Source: JASLPR01 sp964496475
Lineage (GTDB): Bacteria > Chloroflexota > UBA11872 > VXNJ01
Length of the DNA: 47,767 nucleotides
Direction: 5' to 3'
Assembly (NCBI GenBank): GCA_964496475.1
Contig: CAZBZS010000014.1
Location: 1 to 47,767 of the forward strand
The position numbers and the translations under genes were made by a program. Of the stretch, positions 1-8,374 are shown one piece after another. The notes under the pieces were generated by a model. It saw nothing but the letters and a program-made list of their open reading frames with translations, was not told where the DNA came from and made no database searches. Position 1 is the first letter of the stretch; every line of letters starts with the position of its first letter.

Positions 1-15
1 GGAGTGGAGGCACCT

Positions 16-1482
16 GTGAACGTTGTATTCATAATGAACGACACGTGGCGCTACGACTACGTCGGCGCCAACGGCAACGACTGGATTCAGACCCCGGTCC
101 TCGACCAGTTCGCCAAAGAGAGCGCCGTCTTCGACCGCAGCTACATAGCTTCGTTCGCGACGATTCCGACCCGCCACGATCTCATGAAGGGTCGCTTCGG
201 GAACCCCCTCCATCCCTGGCAACCTTTGCAGTGGGACGCGCTGACGATGCCCGAGGTCCTGCGTGCGAACGACTACGTCACGATGCTCATCAACGACACC
301 CCGCACATGATCAACTACGGCTACGGCTTCGACCGCCCGTTTCACGCCTGGGAGATGATCCGCGGCAACGAGGTCGACCGCTCGCGCACCGATTGGTTCC
401 CCGACTGGAAGATCGAGGACTTCGAGAAGTACCGCACCAACAGCCACATGGCCACCTACCGCCGCCAGACCATGGACCGCAACCTGGAAGAGGAGTACTT
501 CGCGCCAATGGTGATGAAGTCCACCTGCGACTGGCTGGAGCGCAACGCCGGTCACGACGGTTTCTTCCTGTGGGTCGACTCGTTCGATCCCCACGAACCC
601 TGGGACCCGCCGCAGCACTACATCGACATGTACGACCCGGACTTCGACGGCACCTCGGTGTACTGGCCGCGCTACGCGCGCACCGAGGACTTCCTGACCG
701 ACCGCGAGCAGGAGCACATCGGCAAGCTTTTCGCCGCCGAGTGCACCATGTGTGACACCCACATCGGGCGCGTCCTCAACAAGATCGACAACCTGGGCAT
801 GCGCGACAACACGATCGTCATCATCATGTCCGATCACGGCCACTACTTCGGCGAGCACGGCCTGCAGAGCAAGACCGGGCCGCTGTACGAAGAGGTCTCC
901 CACCAGATCCTGATGATCCACCACCCCGAGGGCATCGGCGCCGGCAAGCGCCTTCAGGCGCTGGTGCAGTCCCCGGACGTCACGGTCACGATCATGGACA
1001 TGCTGGGCGTCGAAGCGCCGACCGAGATGGATGTGCAGGGCGAATCGCTGCTGCCGCTCATGACCGGCGACAAGCGCTCGGTCCGCCGCGCGGCCGTCTC
1101 TGGCGGCTACCCGTTCTACATCCCCCAGACCGGCGTCGGCATCCAGGGGATCTTCATGAACGAGGGCTGGACCTCGCTCACTTCCACCGGTAAAGACTAC
1201 GCGCTGATCGACTTCCCCGACCGCGACCGCTGGGAGCTTTACTACCTGCCGGACGACATCGGGATGACGAACAACATCATCAAGCAGCACCCGGCCGAGG
1301 CCGAGAAACTGCACACCGAAACGCTGCGCTTCCTGCGCCGCAACAAGGCCCCGCGCTGGATGCAGAGACTCTGGCGCGACGGCCCCGACGGAGTCGAAGT
1401 CCCACCGCCGGACGAGTGGCTGAAGCTGGTCCGCCAGCGCGGCATGCCGCACTCCACACCGCTTGACGGCAGCGTGCTCTAA
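16..1482 (+). CDS. Sulfatase-fold hydrolase, Thr in place of the formylglycine Cys (paralog 1 of 3)
   Basis: Alkaline-phosphatase-superfamily sulfatase fold, about 488 residues, no signal peptide, so probably cytosolic. The GTG at 16 is preferred because GGAGG lies 5 bases upstream and the protein then begins directly with the first beta strand, like its two neighbours; a GTG at 4 would add four residues. Visible active-site elements are the first metal Asp (MNDTWRYD, Asp9), His193 in DPHEPWDPP, Asp273-His274 in MSDHG and Lys286. The signature C-x-P-S-R reads T-I-P-T-R (residues 49-53) in an ungapped match, followed by a recognisable LMKGR. The residue normally converted to formylglycine is therefore Thr49. 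Thr is the nucleophile in NPP phosphodiesterases and phosphonoacetate hydrolase of the same superfamily, so a phosphodiesterase-like activity or an altered role is possible. First gene of a five-gene operon; 32 bases to the next. The fold is certain, the substrate unknown. Confidence 0.9.
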   Translation: MNVVFIMNDTWRYDYVGANGNDWIQTPVLDQFAKESAVFDRSYIASFATIPTRHDLMKGRFGNPLHPWQPLQWDALTMPEVLRANDYVTMLINDTPHMINYGYGFDRPFHAWEMIRGNEVDRSRTDWFPDWKIEDFEKYRTNSHMATYRRQTMDRNLEEEYFAPMVMKSTCDWLERNAGHDGFFLWVDSFDPHEPWDPPQHYIDMYDPDFDGTSVYWPRYARTEDFLTDREQEHIGKLFAAECTMCDTHIGRVLNKIDNLGMRDNTIVIIMSDHGHYFGEHGLQSKTGPLYEEVSHQILMIHHPEGIGAGKRLQALVQSPDVTVTIMDMLGVEAPTEMDVQGESLLPLMTGDKRSVRRAAVSGGYPFYIPQTGVGIQGIFMNEGWTSLTSTGKDYALIDFPDRDRWELYYLPDDIGMTNNIIKQHPAEAEKLHTETLRFLRRNKAPRWMQRLWRDGPDGVEVPPPDEWLKLVRQRGMPHSTPLDGSVL

Positions 1483-1514
1483 CCAGGGCGCAACCATAGA
1501 AACGGGGGCCGCCG

Positions 1515-2984
1515 CTGAACGTCGTCTTCATCATGAACGACACCTGGCGCTACGACCACGTGGGAGCCAACGGCAACGGCTGGATCCAATCGCCGGTCCT
1601 GGATCAGTTCGCCCGCGAGAGCGCCGTCTTTGACCGTAGCTATATCGCCTCGTTCGCCACTATCCCCTGCCGCCACGACATCATGAAGGGCCGCTTCGGC
1701 AACCCGTTACACGAATGGCGGCCGCTGGAATGGGACGCCCTGACCATGCCCGAGGTACTGCGGGCGAACGACATCGTGTCGATGCTCATCAACGACACCC
1801 CGCACATGATCAACCTCGGCTACGGCTTCGACCGGCCCTTTCACGCCTGGGAGATGATCCGCGGCAACGAAGTCGATCGCCTGCGCACCGACTGGTTTGC
1901 CGACTGGAAACTGGCGGGCAAGGACAAATTCAACATGGCGTCGCGGATGGCGCTCTATCACCGTCAATCCATGGACCGAACGATGGAAGACGAATACTGC
2001 GCGCCCCGGGTGATGAGGGCGGCGGCGGACTGGTTGGAGCGCAACGCCGGTCACGACGGTTTCTTCCTCTGGGTTGATTCGTTCGATCCCCACGAGCCCT
2101 GGGACCCTCCGCAGAGTTATGTCGACCTGTACGATCCCGACTACGAGGGCATTTCGGTTTTCTGGCCGCGCTACGGGCGCAGCTCCGACATCCTGACCCC
2201 GACCGAGCGGAACCACGTCGCAAAACTCTTCGCCGCCGAATGCACGATGTGCGACACCCACCTCGGCCGGGTGCTCGAAAAGATCGACAATCTCGGACTG
2301 CGACACCACACGATTGTCATCATCGCGTCCGATCACGGCCACTACCTCGGCGAGCACGACCGGATCGGCAAAGGTGGCGCGCTCTACGAGGAAGTCTCGC
2401 GACAGATCCTGATGATCCGCCACCCCGACGGCATCGCCGCCGGCAAGCGCTTTCAGGCGCTGGTACAGTCGCCCGACCTGCCGGTCACGATCATGGACAT
2501 GCTGGGCATCGCGCCACCGGACGAGATGGACGTACAGGGCCAATCGCTGTTGCCGCTGATGACCGGGGCGAAGAGCTCGCTGCGGCCGGTGGCCATCTCC
2601 GGCGGCTATCCGCATCCGGTGCCCTGGGACGGGGTCGGCTCCATGGGGGCGCTGTTCGGCGACCACGGCTGGACCTCGTTGACGGCCACCGGGCGCGACT
2701 GGGCGCTGATCGACTTCCCCGACCGCGAACGCTGGGAGCTCTACAATCGCACCGAAGACCCGAGCATGACCGTCAACCTGCTCAAGCAACACCCGCAAGA
2801 GTCCGAGAAGTTGCACCGGGAGGTACTACGCTTCCTGCGCCGCAACCAGGCCCCGCGCTGGATGCAGCGCCTGTGGCATGACGGACCCGATGCCATCGAG
2901 ACCCCTCCCCCCACCGACTACATGCGCCTGATTCGCCAACGCGGCATGCCCGCCGGCGCCCCCCTCAACGGCAACGTCCTGTGA
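1515..2984 (+). CDS. Sulfatase-fold hydrolase, Thr nucleophile position (paralog 2 of 3), probable CTG start
   Basis: Close paralog of the preceding gene; long runs are nearly identical in protein and DNA, for example the NAGHDGFFLWVDSFDPHEPW region, so this is a tandem duplicate. The first ATG (1533) would remove the beta strand carrying N-V-V-F-I. In frame upstream of it the only start-like codon before a TAG at 1497-1499 is CTG at 1515, which aligns with the GTG and ATG starts of paralogs 1 and 3 and has a G-rich stretch 6 bases upstream. The nucleophile motif reads T-I-P-C-R (49-53): Thr at the formylglycine position and Cys three residues later. Metal and leaving-group residues (NDT, DPHEPW, SDHG, GKGGALYEE) are kept. 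About 489 residues, cytosolic. Gaps of 32 and 34 bases to its neighbours indicate one transcript. Confidence 0.87.
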   Translation: MNVVFIMNDTWRYDHVGANGNGWIQSPVLDQFARESAVFDRSYIASFATIPCRHDIMKGRFGNPLHEWRPLEWDALTMPEVLRANDIVSMLINDTPHMINLGYGFDRPFHAWEMIRGNEVDRLRTDWFADWKLAGKDKFNMASRMALYHRQSMDRTMEDEYCAPRVMRAAADWLERNAGHDGFFLWVDSFDPHEPWDPPQSYVDLYDPDYEGISVFWPRYGRSSDILTPTERNHVAKLFAAECTMCDTHLGRVLEKIDNLGLRHHTIVIIASDHGHYLGEHDRIGKGGALYEEVSRQILMIRHPDGIAAGKRFQALVQSPDLPVTIMDMLGIAPPDEMDVQGQSLLPLMTGAKSSLRPVAISGGYPHPVPWDGVGSMGALFGDHGWTSLTATGRDWALIDFPDRERWELYNRTEDPSMTVNLLKQHPQESEKLHREVLRFLRRNQAPRWMQRLWHDGPDAIETPPPTDYMRLIRQRGMPAGAPLNGNVL

Positions 2985-3018
2985 CCCTCCTCGAACAACC
3001 CACCGAAACGAGGCCCGG

Positions 3019-4482
3019 ATGAACGTCCTCCTGATAATGAATGACACCCTGCGCTACGACCACGTCGGCGCCAACGGCAACGATTGGATCCACACGCCGC
3101 ACCTGGATCGTTTCGCCGCCGAGTCGGCCATCTTCGACGGCGCTTACCTGGGCTCCTTCCCCACCGTCCCCTGCCGCCACGAGATGATGAAGGGCCGCTA
3201 CGGCGACCCGTTCCAAAAGTGGGGGCCATTGCAGTGGGACGCCCTCACGTTGCCCGAAGCCCTGCGCGACAACGACTACGTCACGATGCTCATCAACGAC
3301 ACCCCGCACCTAATCAACTACGGCTACGGCTTCGATCGGCCGTTTCATGCCTGGCAGATGATCCGCGGCAACGAAGTCGACCGGGCCCGCACCGACTATT
3401 TTGCGGAACTCGAATGGCCCGGACGCGAGCAGCAGTGGGACGACGACCGTATCGCCACGATGTACCGCCACACGAAGGATCGCCGCACCGAGGCCGACTG
3501 GTTCGCCCCGCAGGTCATGCAGGCCACCTGCGACTGGCTGGAGCGCAACGCCGGCCACGAGAATTTCTTTCTGTGGGTCGACTCGTTCGATCCCCACGAA
3601 CCCTGGGATCCGCCCCAGCATTATGTCGACCTGTACGACCCGGGTTACGAAGGCCCCGACATAGTCTGGCCGCCTTACTGCAAGCCGGAAGGCGTCTACA
3701 ACGAGGCCGAGATGAAGCACATCCGCGCGCTCTACGCCGGCGAGGTCACGATGGTGGACCGCCACATCGGCCGCGTCCTCGACACCATCGACCGCCTGGG
3801 CCTGCGCGAGAACACCGCCGTCATCATCATGTCCGATCACGGCTACTTCCTGGGCGAGCACAACCAACTCAGCAAGTCCGGGCCGCTCTACCACGAGGTC
3901 AGTCACATCGTGCAGATGGTCCGCCACCCGGACGGCGTCGGCGCCGGCAAGCGCATCGGCGGCTTCACCCAGCCGGTCGATTTCGTGCCCTCGGTGCTGG
4001 ACCTGGCCGGTGTTTCCGTGCCTGAAGAAATGGACATCCACGGCGACTCCTGGCTGCCGCTGATGACCGGCGACCGGCGCTCGCTGCGCAACATGACCGT
4101 CAGCGGCACCTACCCGATGTACATCCCGCCCGGCCATCGCTACGCCAAAGCCTTGGGCGGCTCCGGCTGGACTCCGATGGCCGTCACTAACCGCGACTGG
4201 TTCTTCGTCGACAACCCGGAACCGGAGAAGCGCGAGCTATTCCCGCGCGCCACCGACCCGGGGCAACTGCACAACGTCGCTGACGCCCATCCCGAGGTGG
4301 TCGAGAAGCTCCACGGCCAACTGCTGACGTTCTTCCGCCGCAACCGCGCTCCGGGCTGGGTCATCAAGCTCTACCGCGATGGGCCGGAGGGCATCGAGGC
4401 TCCGTTCGGGGCCATGTTCGACGAGCAGGTCTTCCCGCGCGGGCTGCCCTTCGCCACGCCGCTGGGCGGTAACGTTGTTTAG
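3019..4482 (+). CDS. Sulfatase-fold hydrolase, Thr nucleophile position (paralog 3 of 3)
   Basis: Third tandem paralog, 487 residues, more diverged than the first two. It starts at an ordinary ATG with MNVLLIMNDTLRYD and has no signal peptide. The motif at the formylglycine site is T-V-P-C-R (49-53), again with Thr where C-x-P-S-R has Cys. The other catalytic elements are intact: first-strand Asp9, FDPHEPWDPP, SDHGYFLGEH and the downstream Lys in LSKSGPLYHE. Position 52 is Thr in paralog 1 and Cys in paralogs 2 and 3, so that Cys is unlikely to be the nucleophile, whereas Thr49 is invariant. Only 24 bases separate it from the enolase-superfamily gene, so products of the two may be linked in one pathway. 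Substrate not predictable from sequence. Confidence 0.9.
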   Translation: MNVLLIMNDTLRYDHVGANGNDWIHTPHLDRFAAESAIFDGAYLGSFPTVPCRHEMMKGRYGDPFQKWGPLQWDALTLPEALRDNDYVTMLINDTPHLINYGYGFDRPFHAWQMIRGNEVDRARTDYFAELEWPGREQQWDDDRIATMYRHTKDRRTEADWFAPQVMQATCDWLERNAGHENFFLWVDSFDPHEPWDPPQHYVDLYDPGYEGPDIVWPPYCKPEGVYNEAEMKHIRALYAGEVTMVDRHIGRVLDTIDRLGLRENTAVIIMSDHGYFLGEHNQLSKSGPLYHEVSHIVQMVRHPDGVGAGKRIGGFTQPVDFVPSVLDLAGVSVPEEMDIHGDSWLPLMTGDRRSLRNMTVSGTYPMYIPPGHRYAKALGGSGWTPMAVTNRDWFFVDNPEPEKRELFPRATDPGQLHNVADAHPEVVEKLHGQLLTFFRRNRAPGWVIKLYRDGPEGIEAPFGAMFDEQVFPRGLPFATPLGGNVV

Positions 4483-4506
4483 ACGCGCCGGCGGCCGGTC
4501 GCTCTG

Positions 4507-5673
4507 ATGCGCATCAAGAGCGTGCGCGCCGTCCGCGTGGCCGCGCCGGAGCCCGGCTCCGCCACCCCGCCACGGCGACCCTCCTGGCACGAGATCACCG
4601 TGCGCGGCACTCGCATGTCGCCCTACCGCGACCACGACCCCTCGCCGGCCGCCGTAGGCGCGCCACGCGATGCGGTCTGGGCGCGGGTCGAGGCCGAAGA
4701 CGGCACCTGGGGACTGGGCCTGACCGGCTTCGGCGACCCGGTGGCGAAGGTCATCGATGGGCACCTGGCGCCGCTGCTGGTCGGGCAGGACTGCTTCGCC
4801 ACTCAGCTGGCCAGTGATGTCATGTGGCGCGCCACCTCCGCCTACGGATCTACCGGCGTGGCCGCCTGCGCCATCAGTGCCGTCGACCTGGCCCTCTGGG
4901 ACCTGGTCGGCAAGCTGCTCGAACAGCCCGTCTACCGGCTCCTCGGTGGGCCGTCACACCCGGCCGTCCGCTGCTACGCCACCTCCGACGATCTCGATTG
5001 GTCCCGCGAGCTGGGCTTCACTTCCTTCAAGATCAGCAACTCCTGGTCGCCCATCGACGGCGACCGCGGCCTGCGCGAACTGGAGGCCCACATCGCCAAC
5101 GCGCGCAACTTCCTCGGCCCCGACACCTCCCTCGGCTTCAACCCAGTGCAGAGTTTCGACGTCGACTACACCGTGCAGGTCGCCGAGCGCGTGCGCCCCT
5201 ACAAACTGGCCTGGATCGAGCAGCCGCTGCCCACCGAAGACCTCGAAGGGCACATCGAACTGCGCCGCCGCGTGCCCTCCGCTCGCCTCGCCACCGGCGA
5301 AAACCACCAGGGCCTGCCGGCCTTCCGGCAACTGATCGAGCACCGCGTCGTCGACATCCTCCAGCCCGAGATCCTCTGGGTCGGCGGACTGACCACCACC
5401 GTCAAGATCTGCGCGATGGCCGAAGCCGCCGGGATCGCGGTCAGCCTCCACGTCGGCGCCAACAACCCCTTCGGGCTACACTGCGCCTACGCCCTGCCGG
5501 CCATCACCGACGCCGAATTCTGGCTGGGCTCGGCCCCGGGCATCCCGTTGGCGGAGGCCAACCAACTCCCCGGCCATGCCCTGCCCGAGAACGGAATGGC
5601 GATCCCGCCCGACCGGCCCGGCTTCGGGCTCAAAATCGCGGCGGCGGCGATTACGCCATACTTTGACCGGTGA
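4507..5673 (+). CDS. Enolase-superfamily sugar-acid dehydratase, L-rhamnonate dehydratase-like
   Basis: Mandelate racemase/muconate lactonizing enzyme family, 388 residues, with an N-terminal capping domain to about residue 130 and then the TIM barrel. It most resembles L-rhamnonate dehydratase: GFTSFKISNSW, WIEQPLP, ATGENHQG and the VSLH barrel-end motif are visible. In recalled RhmD sequences the three metal ligands are Asp, Glu, Glu and the acid/base is a His paired with Asp. Here Glu238, Glu265 and His315 are present. The first metal position reads as Asn212 (GFNPVQS against LDCWMS) and the His-dyad Asp reads as Glu288 (LQPEILW). The family dehydrates acid sugars to 2-keto-3-deoxy acids; with altered ligands the exact chemistry is uncertain. 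It sits between sulfatase genes, which suggests processing of a deoxysugar acid from a sulfated glycan. Confidence 0.85.
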   Translation: MRIKSVRAVRVAAPEPGSATPPRRPSWHEITVRGTRMSPYRDHDPSPAAVGAPRDAVWARVEAEDGTWGLGLTGFGDPVAKVIDGHLAPLLVGQDCFATQLASDVMWRATSAYGSTGVAACAISAVDLALWDLVGKLLEQPVYRLLGGPSHPAVRCYATSDDLDWSRELGFTSFKISNSWSPIDGDRGLRELEAHIANARNFLGPDTSLGFNPVQSFDVDYTVQVAERVRPYKLAWIEQPLPTEDLEGHIELRRRVPSARLATGENHQGLPAFRQLIEHRVVDILQPEILWVGGLTTTVKICAMAEAAGIAVSLHVGANNPFGLHCAYALPAITDAEFWLGSAPGIPLAEANQLPGHALPENGMAIPPDRPGFGLKIAAAAITPYFDR

Positions 5674-5729
5674 CTACCGCCTGCTTCCAAACCAACCCGC
5701 CGATCACCTAGCGACACGGAGCGCCCCAT

Positions 5730-7223
5730 ATGCGAATCCTGTACATCGACATCGACTCGCTGCGCCCGGACCACCTGGGCTGCTACGGCTACGACCGGCC
5801 CACCTCACCCAACGTCGATCAGGTCGCCGCCGAGGGCGCCCGCTTCACCCATGTCTACGTTTCCGACGCTCCCTGCCTTCCGAGCAGGGCATCACTCTTT
5901 TCGGCCCGCTTTGGCGCCCAGAACGGCGTCGTCAGCCACAATGGACCCGGCCAGTGGATGCGCTACGCCGGCGAAGGCCACTTTCACGATCCTCGCGCCC
6001 CGATGTGGATGCGCTTCCTGCAGCAGGAAGGCTGGAATACCGTCTCCTTCTCCGGCTTCGCCCAACGCCACATCGCCTGGTGGTTCACGGCCGGGTTCAC
6101 CGAGTTCTACGGCAACAAGCTCCCCGGCGGGCTCGAGTCCGCCGACGACGTCAACGACCTGGTAGAGCCGTGGTTGCAAGAGCACGCCACCGACGACGAC
6201 TGGTTCCTGCACGTCAACTACTGGGACGTCCACCATCCCTACCGCGCACCCGACGAATACTGGGACCGTGTCCAATCCGGCGGCGACGGGCCTGACTTCC
6301 CGGATGACGAAACCATCAAAGAACACAACCGCACTCACTACGGCCCCCGCACCGCCCGCGACTGGGGCCCGGACGAGCTACAGAATCCGCGTTTTCGGAA
6401 GATGATGGAGCGGATGCGAAAGCGTTTCCCACGCATGCGCACCGACATCCCCGACCGCGAAGCGCTGATGCAATTCATCGACGGCGCCGACGCCGGCATG
6501 GCCTATGTGGACGACTGCATCGGTCGCCTGCTCGAAATTCTCCGCGAGCAGGGCGTGGACGGCGAGACCGCCATCATCATCTCGTCCGACCATGGCGAGT
6601 CCATCGGCGAGCAGGGCATGTACTTTGAGCACGGCAACGCCAGCGAAGGTACCTTGCACATCCCACTCATCATTCACTGGCCCGGAGTCACCGATACGCC
6701 GACGGTCAGCGAGGGCCTGCAATACCACCTCGACTTGCCGCCGACCGTTCTGGACCTCCTGGGCTACGAGGTTCCCGAGGACTGGAGCGGAGCCAGTTTC
6801 GCGCCGTCTTTGCGCGGCCACACCTGGGAAGGCCGCGACCACGTCGTCTGCGGCACCGGCATCTGGACCTTCCAGCGCTGCGTCCGCACACCCGACCATC
6901 TGTTCATTCGCACTCTTCACTCGGGTAACTACAACCTCGACCCCGCCAGCCTCTTCCATATGGGAGACGACCCCAACCAGACCGAAAACCTCATCGATTC
7001 CGAGCCTCATATCGCCGCGTATCACGACCATCTCCTCGCCGAATGGTGGCATGCTAATTGCACCGGACCCGGCAGCGTCCGCGACCCCCTCCAGGCCATG
7101 ATGGATATCGGTCCTGACATCTACTGCTCACCCGAGCTCTATCTGAAATATCTAGAAGAACAGGGACACCAAGAGCAGGCCGCCGACCTCCGTCAGCGCC
7201 GCGGTATCGAAATCGAGATGTGA
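5730..7223 (+). CDS. Sulfatase, canonical Cys-type
   Basis: Type I sulfatase, 497 residues, without signal peptide. It starts at ATG 5730 with GGAG 8 bases upstream. The N-terminus MRILYIDIDSLRPDHLGCYG gives the metal Asp. The signature C-L-P-S-R (residues 50-54) has the Cys that a formylglycine-generating enzyme would oxidise, although the usual LTGR after it is LFSAR. The second metal site is SSDHGESIGEQG, followed by a His/Glu segment and PLIIHWPG typical of the family. It is clearly a different branch from the three Thr-type genes upstream and pairs with the minus-strand gene at 9168-10634. Last gene of the operon: 56 bases after the dehydratase and followed at once by a terminator hairpin. 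Substrate unknown. No formylglycine-generating enzyme is encoded in this window. Confidence 0.92.
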   Translation: MRILYIDIDSLRPDHLGCYGYDRPTSPNVDQVAAEGARFTHVYVSDAPCLPSRASLFSARFGAQNGVVSHNGPGQWMRYAGEGHFHDPRAPMWMRFLQQEGWNTVSFSGFAQRHIAWWFTAGFTEFYGNKLPGGLESADDVNDLVEPWLQEHATDDDWFLHVNYWDVHHPYRAPDEYWDRVQSGGDGPDFPDDETIKEHNRTHYGPRTARDWGPDELQNPRFRKMMERMRKRFPRMRTDIPDREALMQFIDGADAGMAYVDDCIGRLLEILREQGVDGETAIIISSDHGESIGEQGMYFEHGNASEGTLHIPLIIHWPGVTDTPTVSEGLQYHLDLPPTVLDLLGYEVPEDWSGASFAPSLRGHTWEGRDHVVCGTGIWTFQRCVRTPDHLFIRTLHSGNYNLDPASLFHMGDDPNQTENLIDSEPHIAAYHDHLLAEWWHANCTGPGSVRDPLQAMMDIGPDIYCSPELYLKYLEEQGHQEQAADLRQRRGIEIEM

Positions 7224-7227
7224 TCGG

Positions 7228-7248
7228 CCTCGTCCGATGAGGTTTTTT
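7228..7248 (+). terminator. Rho-independent terminator after the sulfatase operon
   Basis: Five bases after the TGA stop, CCTCGT and ATGAGG form a 6-bp stem (one G-U pair) around a 3-base loop and are followed directly by six T residues. This is the clearest intrinsic terminator in the window and closes the transcript carrying the five genes upstream. Confidence 0.75.
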
Positions 7249-7273
7249 CGGCAACTTCGCCGATCCGCTTAAA

Positions 7274-7415
7274 TTGCCCGATTTCGCGGTTGGCGCCGTG
7301 GTCGCAGGTATGATGTTCGGTCTGCTCAGCGGGTCCAAGAATCCGGTCACCTCCCTCCAGGACGTCCTCACACCCGGTCAGGAGGCCGTCGACGCCTACT
7401 GGGGCAAACTGGGGT
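7274..7415 (+). other. Possible small ORF or remnant, Gly-rich membrane-like segment
   Basis: An open frame from TTG 7274 encodes a plausible short helix (VGAVVAGMMFGLLSG) followed by a polar stretch ending near DAYWGKLG. Beyond 7416 the frame continues only as a Pro/Ser-rich shadow of the SDR gene on the other strand. It could be the truncated start of a small YtxH-like membrane protein that has lost its stop, or chance coding. There is no good ribosome site. Low confidence. Confidence 0.2.
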
Positions 7416-8174
7416 TTAGGCCCCCCGCGCCGTCCAGCCCGCGTCCACCGTCAGGGTCTGACCGGTCACCGCCGAGGCCTCATCCGACGCCAGAAACACG
7501 CATGCCTCCGCGATCTCCTCCGTCTGCACCAGCCGACCCATCGGCACCTCCGCCAGCGTCTTTTCCAGTCTTTCCGGCGTAAGTTCTCTTCCGCCTCGGA
7601 AAAGCCCCGTATCCGCGTAACCCGGTGCCAGCGCGTTCACTCGAACTCCCCGGTCCGCCCACTCCACCGCCAGCACCTCCGACATCATCACCACCGCCGC
7701 CTTCGACGTGCAATACGCGATTCTCCCCACCATCGCCCGCAGACCGTACATCGACGCCGTATTGATGATTGACCCGCTCCCCTGCGCAAGCATATGCCTG
7801 CCCGCCGCCTGCGCCCCAAAGAACACCGCATTCACATTTACTTCGAACACCTGTCGCCAGTAATCTTCGTCGAAATCTACCGCCGGGCCGGTTCCCGACA
7901 TCCCAGCATTTCCCATCCAGATGTCCAGCCGCCCGAACTCGGCCACCACGTCGTCGATAAATCTCTGTAGCACCGCCGTATCGGTCACGTCCACCGTTCG
8001 GATGTAGGCGCGGCGACCGTGCTCCCGCACCGCGACAGCCGTCTCCTCCAGGGTCTCCTCGTCAACATCGCACATGGCCACGTCCGCCCCTTCTCGAGCG
8101 AAGGCCAGCGCCGTCGCCCGCCCGATCCCGGCTGCCGCCCCGGTGATTCCGGCGATTTTGCCTTCCAACCGCAT
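7416..8174 (-). CDS. SDR-family NAD(P)-dependent oxidoreductase
   Basis: Classical short-chain dehydrogenase, 252 residues, complete. The Rossmann glycine motif is TGAAAGIG near the N-terminus, with CDVD after strand 2, which suggests NAD preference, and GNAG in the middle. The catalytic Ser lies in INTASMYG and the Y-x-x-x-K pair in AYCTSKAAV. The C-terminus (VTGQTLTVDAGW) matches the FabG-like group. Cytosolic; substrate not predictable, but between sulfatase operons a sugar or sugar-alcohol oxidation is a reasonable guess. It is divergent from the frameshifted SDR at 8375, with 200 bases between them that presumably carry both promoters, though I see no convincing -35/-10 pair. Confidence 0.92.
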   Translation of the reverse strand: MRLEGKIAGITGAAAGIGRATALAFAREGADVAMCDVDEETLEETAVAVREHGRRAYIRTVDVTDTAVLQRFIDDVVAEFGRLDIWMGNAGMSGTGPAVDFDEDYWRQVFEVNVNAVFFGAQAAGRHMLAQGSGSIINTASMYGLRAMVGRIAYCTSKAAVVMMSEVLAVEWADRGVRVNALAPGYADTGLFRGGRELTPERLEKTLAEVPMGRLVQTEEIAEACVFLASDEASAVTGQTLTVDAGWTARGA

Positions 8175-8374
8175 TGCCGCTCCCTTTCATCGGGAACATT
8201 AAGCGCAATGCCGTCGCCAGCGCGAAGTTTTCATTTGCTCCCAATTACTGCCGATTATGCCTTGCCCGCCTCCACAGAATCACGCTTTTCCGGCCTGCCC
8301 TCCCTCCGCCAGTCATCTAGACTCCGGCGAAACCAAATTGACCGGATTTGCACCGTTAGTCGAAAGGAGCTGAC

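Noticed and set aside
1707..2816. Long minus-strand open frame of 369 codons inside the second sulfatase-like gene
   Set aside because: It is antisense to a well-conserved protein, has shadow-type composition (Arg/Val/Gly/His-rich, no motifs) and comes from the GC-rich third position of the true gene.
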